Shown here one piece after another: positions 59,160 to 64,000 of a stretch of DNA of 64,000 nt. The DNA is from Roseovarius atlanticus (GTDB lineage: Bacteria; Pseudomonadota; Alphaproteobacteria; Rhodobacterales; Rhodobacteraceae). Below the pieces are notes generated by a model, which was not told the origin of the DNA, did not search any database, and saw nothing but the letters and a program-made list of their open reading frames with translations. How positions within the stretch are numbered: the first letter of the stretch is position 1; every line of letters starts with the position of its first letter. Made by a program: the position numbers and the translations under genes. The DNA is taken from NCBI RefSeq assembly GCF_001441615.1, contig NZ_LAXJ01000026.1:54310-118309 (forward strand). The letters are read 5' to 3'.

Positions 59160-60470
59160 ATGCCGGGGCTCAGCTTCACGCTGCCGCATTGGCTGTACTG
59201 GGTGGGACTGATCGTCTTCCCCATCATCGCGATGATCCTGTCGCGCCGACCACAGCCCGAAGAGAAACGCTATACCCTGCCGCTGGCCTACATGATCGCC
59301 GTCACCGGCGGCATCCTCGGCCTGCACCGCTTTTACCTCAAAAGCCTGTGGGGCCTGGTCTTCATTCCGATCTTCCTGTTCATCCTCTACGCCAACGCGC
59401 AGACGCAGGACGCCCGCACCATCCTGTCGGGCTTCGACAACGACCTGCGCGTGGCCCAGCGGGTGATCGACCGCGAACAGGGCCGCGTCGAAGAGGCCCG
59501 CGCCGACCTGCCCGACCTTCAGGCCGCCTATGACGAGGCCGAGGAGGGCAGCTTTACCCAGCGCGCCGCCGAGCGCCGCCTGAACAGGGCGAAGGAAACG
59601 CTCGACAGCGGTGCCGCCCGCCTTGAAGAGGCCCAGGCCACGCTGGAAGAGATCCGCCCGCAACAGGTCGAGGCGTTCCGCACCCGCGCCTGGTGGGACA
59701 ACGCCGCGGGTTACGCTTTCTATGCGCTTCTGGCCCTTATGGCGATCGACCTTGTGCTGATGCCAAGGCTGGTGCGCCGCGCGAATGAACAGATCCCGCC
59801 CGACGAGGTCTCCGAGACCGAAAAGGCCCTGGCCGCACACGAGGCAGAGGAAAGCCCCAAGCGCGACAGCGACTATGCCGAGAACTGGATCGACCGCCTG
59901 TCGCTCTTCTGCGGTGAATTCGTGGCCTATTGGGCCGTCATCGCCGTTTTCGTCTATTACTATGAGGTGCTGGCCCGCTACGTCTTCGGCTCGCCCACCA
60001 ACTGGGCGCATGAGGCGATGTACCTGATGTTCGGGATGCAGTACCTGATCTCGGGCGCCTACGCGATGCTGACGGAAACCCATGTCCGCGTGGACATCTT
60101 CTATGCCCCGATGCGCAAGAAGAACAAGGCGTGGGTCGACCTGCTGACCTCGGTCTTCTTCTTCATCTTCGCGGGTACCCTGCTGGTCACCTCGTGGATC
60201 TTCGCCATGGACGCCATCGCGGTGCCGTCGGGCAACGCGGTCGTCTCGGACTGGGCGCGCGGCCAGATCACCTTTGGCGAGATGGTCTCGGGCTTCGGCC
60301 TCGACCAATGGACCAACCCCAACATCCGCTGGGGCGAGATCAGCTTCAACGAATGGGAAGTGCCGCTCTGGCCGATGAAGTGGGTCATGGTGATGGGCGG
60401 GCTGCTGCTCGTCCTGCAAGGCATCTCGAAACTGTCGAAAGACATCCGTGAAATCGCACGGGGGAACTGA
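59160..60470 (+). CDS. TRAP transporter small permease (DctQ) with TM2 and coiled-coil extension
   Basis: A 436-residue protein, about twice the usual DctQ size. Residues 8-28 form a helix; residues 38-80 resemble a TM2 domain (two helices around GILGLHRFYLKSLWG); residues 85-175 are a charged, coiled-coil-like stretch (QGRVEEARADLPDL, EEAQATLEEI); a helix follows at 182-203. The DctQ domain proper is residues 240-430 (FVAYWAVIAVFVYYYEVLARYVF, TETHVRVDIFY). There is also an insert of about 45 residues between its third and fourth helices. GTGAGGA precedes the ATG. The large permease starts 5 bp later. Confidence 0.9.
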   Translation: MPGLSFTLPHWLYWVGLIVFPIIAMILSRRPQPEEKRYTLPLAYMIAVTGGILGLHRFYLKSLWGLVFIPIFLFILYANAQTQDARTILSGFDNDLRVAQRVIDREQGRVEEARADLPDLQAAYDEAEEGSFTQRAAERRLNRAKETLDSGAARLEEAQATLEEIRPQQVEAFRTRAWWDNAAGYAFYALLALMAIDLVLMPRLVRRANEQIPPDEVSETEKALAAHEAEESPKRDSDYAENWIDRLSLFCGEFVAYWAVIAVFVYYYEVLARYVFGSPTNWAHEAMYLMFGMQYLISGAYAMLTETHVRVDIFYAPMRKKNKAWVDLLTSVFFFIFAGTLLVTSWIFAMDAIAVPSGNAVVSDWARGQITFGEMVSGFGLDQWTNPNIRWGEISFNEWEVPLWPMKWVMVMGGLLLVLQGISKLSKDIREIARGN

Positions 60471-60475
60471 GGCTC

Positions 60476-61831
60476 ATGGGTATTGAAATCGACATCGCGT
60501 GGCTCACGCTCATCATGTTCGGCAGCCTTCTGGCGCTCTTGATGGCGGGCCTGCCACTGGCCTTCGTCACCGGCGGTCTGGCTTGTGTGTTCCTGTTCAT
60601 TCTGGGCGATGAACGCGCACTCAACATCGTGCCAAGCCGCATCTTCCCGCTGATGACCAACTATCAGCTTTCGGCGATCCCGCTCTTCATCTTCATGGCG
60701 GCGATGCTGGAAAGGGCAGGCATCATCAACGACATGTTCGACGTGATCTACAAGGTCATGGGCGGGCTCAAGGGCGGGCTGGCCGCGGCCACCATCATCG
60801 CCTCCACGATCCTGGCGGCCATGGTCGGCGTCATTGGCGCGGCGGTCGTCACCATGGGCATCATCGCCCTGCCCGCCATGTTGAAACGTCACTACGACCC
60901 CAAGATCGCTATGGGCTCGATCATGGCCGGCGGCACATTGGGCATCCTGATCCCGCCGTCGATCCTTGCGATTATCTACGCGGTGGTGGCCGAGCAATCG
61001 GTGGGCGAGCTCTTCATCGGAGCGGTCATTCCCGGCCTGATGCTGTCGGGGATGTACATCGCCTACGTCGTCATGCGCAGCTACATCAACCCGGCTCTGG
61101 GTCCGGCGATCCCGGTCGAGGAGCGCGTGTCGAACCGCGAAAAGGTACAGCTGATCGGCAAGATGGCCGCGCCCATCACGCTGGTCGCCGTGGTGCTCGG
61201 CATCATCTTCTCGGGCGTCGCCACGCCGGTCGAGGCCGCGGGCATCGGCACCTTCGGCGCCTTCATCGTGGCCGCCATCCACCGCAAGCTCGACTGGCCC
61301 ACTATCCGCGAGGCCTGCACCACCACGCTCAAGGCCTCGGCCATGGTGATATGGATCATGTTCGGCGCCACGATCTTCGTCGGCCTTTACGTTCTGGAAG
61401 GCGGACAGCAATTCGTGCAGGACGCGCTGGCGGCAACCGGCCTCGGCCCCTGGGGCATCCTGATCCTGATGCAGATCCTGCTGGTGATCCTGGGCATGTT
61501 CCTGGACTGGGTCGGCATCCTGCTCCTCTGCGTGCCGATCTTCGTGCCGATCATCAAGGCGCTGGGGGCCGCCGCCTTCGGCCTTTCCAGCCCCGAGGAC
61601 CTGGTGCTGTGGTTCGGTGTGCTCTACCTCGTGAACATGCAGATGAGCTTTCTGTCGCCGCCCTTCGGCTATGCGCTCTTTTACCTGCGCGGGGTGGCGC
61701 CGCCGGAGATTCCGATGTCGGACATTTTCAAATCCGCCCTGCCCTTCCTGTTCTTGCAGATCGTCGGGCTGGTCCTGTGCATGGTCTTCCCGCAGATCAT
61801 CACGTGGCTACCAAGGCTGATCTACGGCTGA
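60476..61831 (+). CDS. TRAP transporter large permease (DctM)
   Basis: A 451-residue DctM-family membrane protein with about 12 helices. Characteristic blocks are AIPLFIFMAAMLERAGI, GGTLGILIPPSILAIIYA, and near the C-terminus LVNMQMSFLSPPFGYALFYL. It forms the sodium- or proton-coupled transport channel with the small permease and receives ligand from the TakP-like binding protein. It ends the operon, followed by a strong terminator. Confidence 0.96.
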   Translation: MGIEIDIAWLTLIMFGSLLALLMAGLPLAFVTGGLACVFLFILGDERALNIVPSRIFPLMTNYQLSAIPLFIFMAAMLERAGIINDMFDVIYKVMGGLKGGLAAATIIASTILAAMVGVIGAAVVTMGIIALPAMLKRHYDPKIAMGSIMAGGTLGILIPPSILAIIYAVVAEQSVGELFIGAVIPGLMLSGMYIAYVVMRSYINPALGPAIPVEERVSNREKVQLIGKMAAPITLVAVVLGIIFSGVATPVEAAGIGTFGAFIVAAIHRKLDWPTIREACTTTLKASAMVIWIMFGATIFVGLYVLEGGQQFVQDALAATGLGPWGILILMQILLVILGMFLDWVGILLLCVPIFVPIIKALGAAAFGLSSPEDLVLWFGVLYLVNMQMSFLSPPFGYALFYLRGVAPPEIPMSDIFKSALPFLFLQIVGLVLCMVFPQIITWLPRLIYG

Positions 61832-61865
61832 TCGCCCGCTGATCTACGGCTGACGCGCCCCACAA

Positions 61866-61898
61866 AAAACGGCCCCCGCACCGCGCGGGGGCCGTTTT
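61866..61898. terminator. Strong bidirectional intrinsic terminator
   Basis: A perfect 14-bp stem (AAAACGGCCCCCGC/GCGGGGGCCGTTTT) with loop ACCGC, A-rich on the left and T-rich on the right. It lies between the converging TRAP operon and the TPR-sulfotransferase gene, so it serves both. Confidence 0.9.
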
Positions 61899-61918
61899 GA
61901 ATTGTCACAGTATAGCGC

Positions 61919-63757
61919 CTACCCGTCCAGCCCACACGCCTTGCGGTCTTCGGGCGACAGGTGACCGCCCAGGCGCTCGGCCAGATCCTTCAGCAGCGGG
62001 CCATAGCGCTGCCATTTCGCGACCGAGGTGGCATAGATCGGCTCGCGCACCTGGCTGACCGACGCGGTGTTCACGGCCCGCAGGGACTTGGTGTAATCCA
62101 GAACGCCCGCATCGTAGGACAAGCCGACAAAATCCAGTGCCTCGCGCATCTGCGCCTCGGGGTCGGCCACGACTTTCTCGTACTCCACGAACCGCACCTG
62201 ATCGGGCAGGGTTTCCAGCTGGTGGCGCGCGGTCTTGTCGAACTGGTCATAGACCTGCGCCATCGTCTCGAAGCTGGTCGAGAACGGCTGGTTGTTCCCG
62301 AAGTTCTGCATGTAGTTGGACAGCAGGTTGTCCAGCGGATGCCGGCGCATGATCAGGATCTTTGCCCGCGGAAACGCCAGCGCAAGAAGGCCTGCGTAAA
62401 GATAGTTGTTGGGCATCTTGTCAGTCACGTATTCCGAGCGCAGCCCCTCGCGGTGCAGAAAGGTCTGGTACTGCTCGCCCAGCCGGGTCAGCATGTCGTC
62501 GGTCACGATGCTGTCGGGCGCTTCCTCCTCCAGCACCTGTCTCAGGTCCGGGCTGTTGTGAAACGCATAGGCCGTGGCGCGCAGCTCGCCGCCCGCCTGC
62601 ACCTTGGGATGACGCGAGAACATCTGTTCCATAAGCGTCGTGCCCGACCGCGGCATTCCGCAAATGAAGATCGGCGCGACCTCGTGCAAGCCGGCCCCGC
62701 GATGACGCTGAACAAAGGCTGGCGTGACCAGCGTGCGCATCCGCTGCTCGCGCTTGGCGGAGGTCTCGGCATCGAACGGGTACATCTCGGCGGTGATCGC
62801 GTTGCCCTTGTGGAAATGGCCGATGGCGGTCTCGGCGTCGCCCAGATCGTCCGCGGCCTTGCCCAATGCGAAATGCAACTGCACGCGCTGCCGCTCCGGC
62901 AGGGTTTCGGTGCGGTCCGCGTATTGCGTCAGCAGGCGGTATTCCGGGCTGTCCGCCTTGGTCTTGCGCAGCGCGATCAGCCGGGTCAGCGCGCCCAGCG
63001 CGCGCCCGGGCTGTGCCGCGACCTCCAGAAAGGCCTTAGCGGCCTCGTCCATCCGGCCCATCGCGGCCAGGATGTTGCCAAGGTGCAGCTTCGCCTCATG
63101 CGCGTCGGGGTCGATCTCGAGCGCGCGCCGCGCGTGGTGTTCCGCCGCCTCGTGCCGCTCGGCGCGGAACAATGCGTGCGCCAGACCCACATGCGCCGCC
63201 ACCGATTGCGGGTCCAGCGCCAGCGCGCGAAACAAAGGATCGACCGCCGGCTGGAACCGGAAACTGCGGATGTAGGCCTGCGCCAGGTTCAGGTGCACGT
63301 CGACCATCTCGCTGTTCAGCCGGGCAGCCGCGTTCAGGGCCGTGATCGCCTCATCATAGGCCTGTTTCGAGACCAGAAGCGCACCAAGATTGGCCTGTGC
63401 CAGGGCATTGTTCGGCGCGATCTCGGCCGCCTGCCGCAAGTGGATCATCGCCTTGTCGGCCTGACCGTTTTGCGCCAGGAAGACGCCGTAATCCACCAGG
63501 GCCGGCACGTTGTCCGGGTCATGCTCGACCACCATGGCAAGCAGGCTCAGACCGGCCTCGGTTTCGCCCTGCTGGACAAGGTTCAGGCCCTTCAGGTGCA
63601 AAAGCTGCGGATGCTCCGGGTACTGGGACAGAAGCGCGTTGATCGCCTTTTCCGCCTCGCCGAACCGACCGGCGTTCTGGTGGCGCTGGATGCGGGCCAC
63701 CTCCTCGTTGACCTGCTTGAGGCGGGCGGCGGGATCGGTTTCGGTTGTCGAACTCAT
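61919..63757 (-). CDS. TPR-repeat sulfotransferase-family protein
   Basis: A 612-residue protein. Residues about 20-330 are tandem tetratricopeptide repeats (repeated patterns such as ALAQANLGALLVSKQAYDEA and AHEAKLHLGNILAAMGRMDEA). Residues 360-600 are a sulfotransferase domain with the 5'-phosphosulfate loop GMPRSGTT at 367-374 and a later 3'-phosphate-binding Arg/Ser segment (RRHPLDNLLSNY). It would transfer sulfate from PAPS to an unknown acceptor, with the TPRs binding the partner. There is no signal peptide. ATG 63,757 is preferred; an upstream start to 63,820 is possible. Confidence 0.9.
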   Translation of the reverse strand: MSSTTETDPAARLKQVNEEVARIQRHQNAGRFGEAEKAINALLSQYPEHPQLLHLKGLNLVQQGETEAGLSLLAMVVEHDPDNVPALVDYGVFLAQNGQADKAMIHLRQAAEIAPNNALAQANLGALLVSKQAYDEAITALNAAARLNSEMVDVHLNLAQAYIRSFRFQPAVDPLFRALALDPQSVAAHVGLAHALFRAERHEAAEHHARRALEIDPDAHEAKLHLGNILAAMGRMDEAAKAFLEVAAQPGRALGALTRLIALRKTKADSPEYRLLTQYADRTETLPERQRVQLHFALGKAADDLGDAETAIGHFHKGNAITAEMYPFDAETSAKREQRMRTLVTPAFVQRHRGAGLHEVAPIFICGMPRSGTTLMEQMFSRHPKVQAGGELRATAYAFHNSPDLRQVLEEEAPDSIVTDDMLTRLGEQYQTFLHREGLRSEYVTDKMPNNYLYAGLLALAFPRAKILIMRRHPLDNLLSNYMQNFGNNQPFSTSFETMAQVYDQFDKTARHQLETLPDQVRFVEYEKVVADPEAQMREALDFVGLSYDAGVLDYTKSLRAVNTASVSQVREPIYATSVAKWQRYGPLLKDLAERLGGHLSPEDRKACGLDG

Positions 63758-63879
63758 GAACGGCTCTTCGGCTGAGGGAATTGCGCCTGCCAGCATAGGC
63801 CCCGGCCCGTCCGACGCCAACCGTCTATTGCCAAAACGAGCTGTGATATCATGCTTTTTCCCGGGGGCGCTCTGGCGGG

Positions 63880-64000
63880 TCAGGCCACCTTCGCAACCCG
63901 TGTCAGGCCCAGCGCGTCGGCGCGGGCCGAGAGGTAATCCACCACATCCTGCGGCACCATCCGGCGGGCCACGATGCGCGGCACCGCCATCTCGGTGATG
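63880..64000 (-). CDS. Unrecognised protein, C-terminal 40 residues only
   Basis: The last 40 codons of a minus-strand gene enter at the right edge. The end reads ITEMAVPRIVARRMV... and finishes LTRVAKVA before TGA. The phase is inferred from the absence of stops, GC-rich third positions and codon use like its neighbours. I do not recognise the family from this fragment. Confidence 0.5.
   Translation of the reverse strand, partial: ITEMAVPRIVARRMVPQDVVDYLSARADALGLTRVAKVA

Noticed and set aside
56892..60419. A 1,175-codon open frame on the minus strand across the ABC and TRAP genes
   Set aside because: It lies opposite an ATPase, a binding protein and a permease gene that all have clear motifs. 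The antisense frame has none.

Overview
The window is about 64 kb of GC-rich, densely packed DNA from an alphaproteobacterium, most likely Rhodobacterales (Roseobacter group). The support is indirect: peptide ABC and TRAP uptake systems, a RegA/PrrA/ActR-type response regulator, divergent oxyR-katG, a tamA-tamB pair, and many amine and amino-acid oxidising enzymes. No rRNA, tRNA, CRISPR array, insertion sequence or phage gene was seen, and the region reads as ordinary chromosome.

Region 1 (1-19,055) is a catabolic block. It holds an FAD amine oxidase cut by the window edge, an Lrp/AsnC regulator, a peptide-type ABC importer with a Tat-exported binding protein, two HAD hydrolases, a GhrA-like reductase, a class III transaminase, two double-domain GNAT acetyltransferases, an ArgE-like deacetylase, a second FAD oxidase, a DgcA/N-methylproline-demethylase-like flavoenzyme, a CaiB-type CoA-transferase and a GST. 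Together they suggest uptake and stepwise breakdown of an N-substituted (acylated or methylated) amino acid or diamine. The substrate is not evident.

Region 2 (19,133-26,798) has an overlapping phosphoesterase and lipid-kinase pair. It then has a tight five-gene operon (AA_synth protein, alpha/beta hydrolase, flavin reductase, luciferase-like monooxygenase, aldehyde dehydrogenase) facing a divergent LysR gene across a perfect palindrome. Its logic resembles the Rut and pyridine ring-opening pathways.

Region 3 (26,835-39,275) contains PEP carboxylase with a possible coupled leader peptide, a CocE/NonD hydrolase, and a cyanophycin locus: cyanophycinase, cyanophycin synthetase, an unassigned ATP-grasp enzyme, and a divergent isoaspartyl dipeptidase. 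An AI-2E family permease follows.

Region 4 (39,640-51,560) contains tamA-tamB (tamB carries three exact-period internal repeats), oxyR/katG, a RegA-type regulator, a DCC protein, an ABC1/UbiB-type kinase and a tiny DUF2256 protein.

Region 5 (51,780-64,000) contains a complete five-gene peptide ABC operon with a small antisense gene inside it, a TRAP transporter whose small permease carries an unusual TM2 plus coiled-coil extension, a TPR-sulfotransferase, and the 3' end of an unrecognised gene. All annotation is from reading the sequence; no database search was possible.
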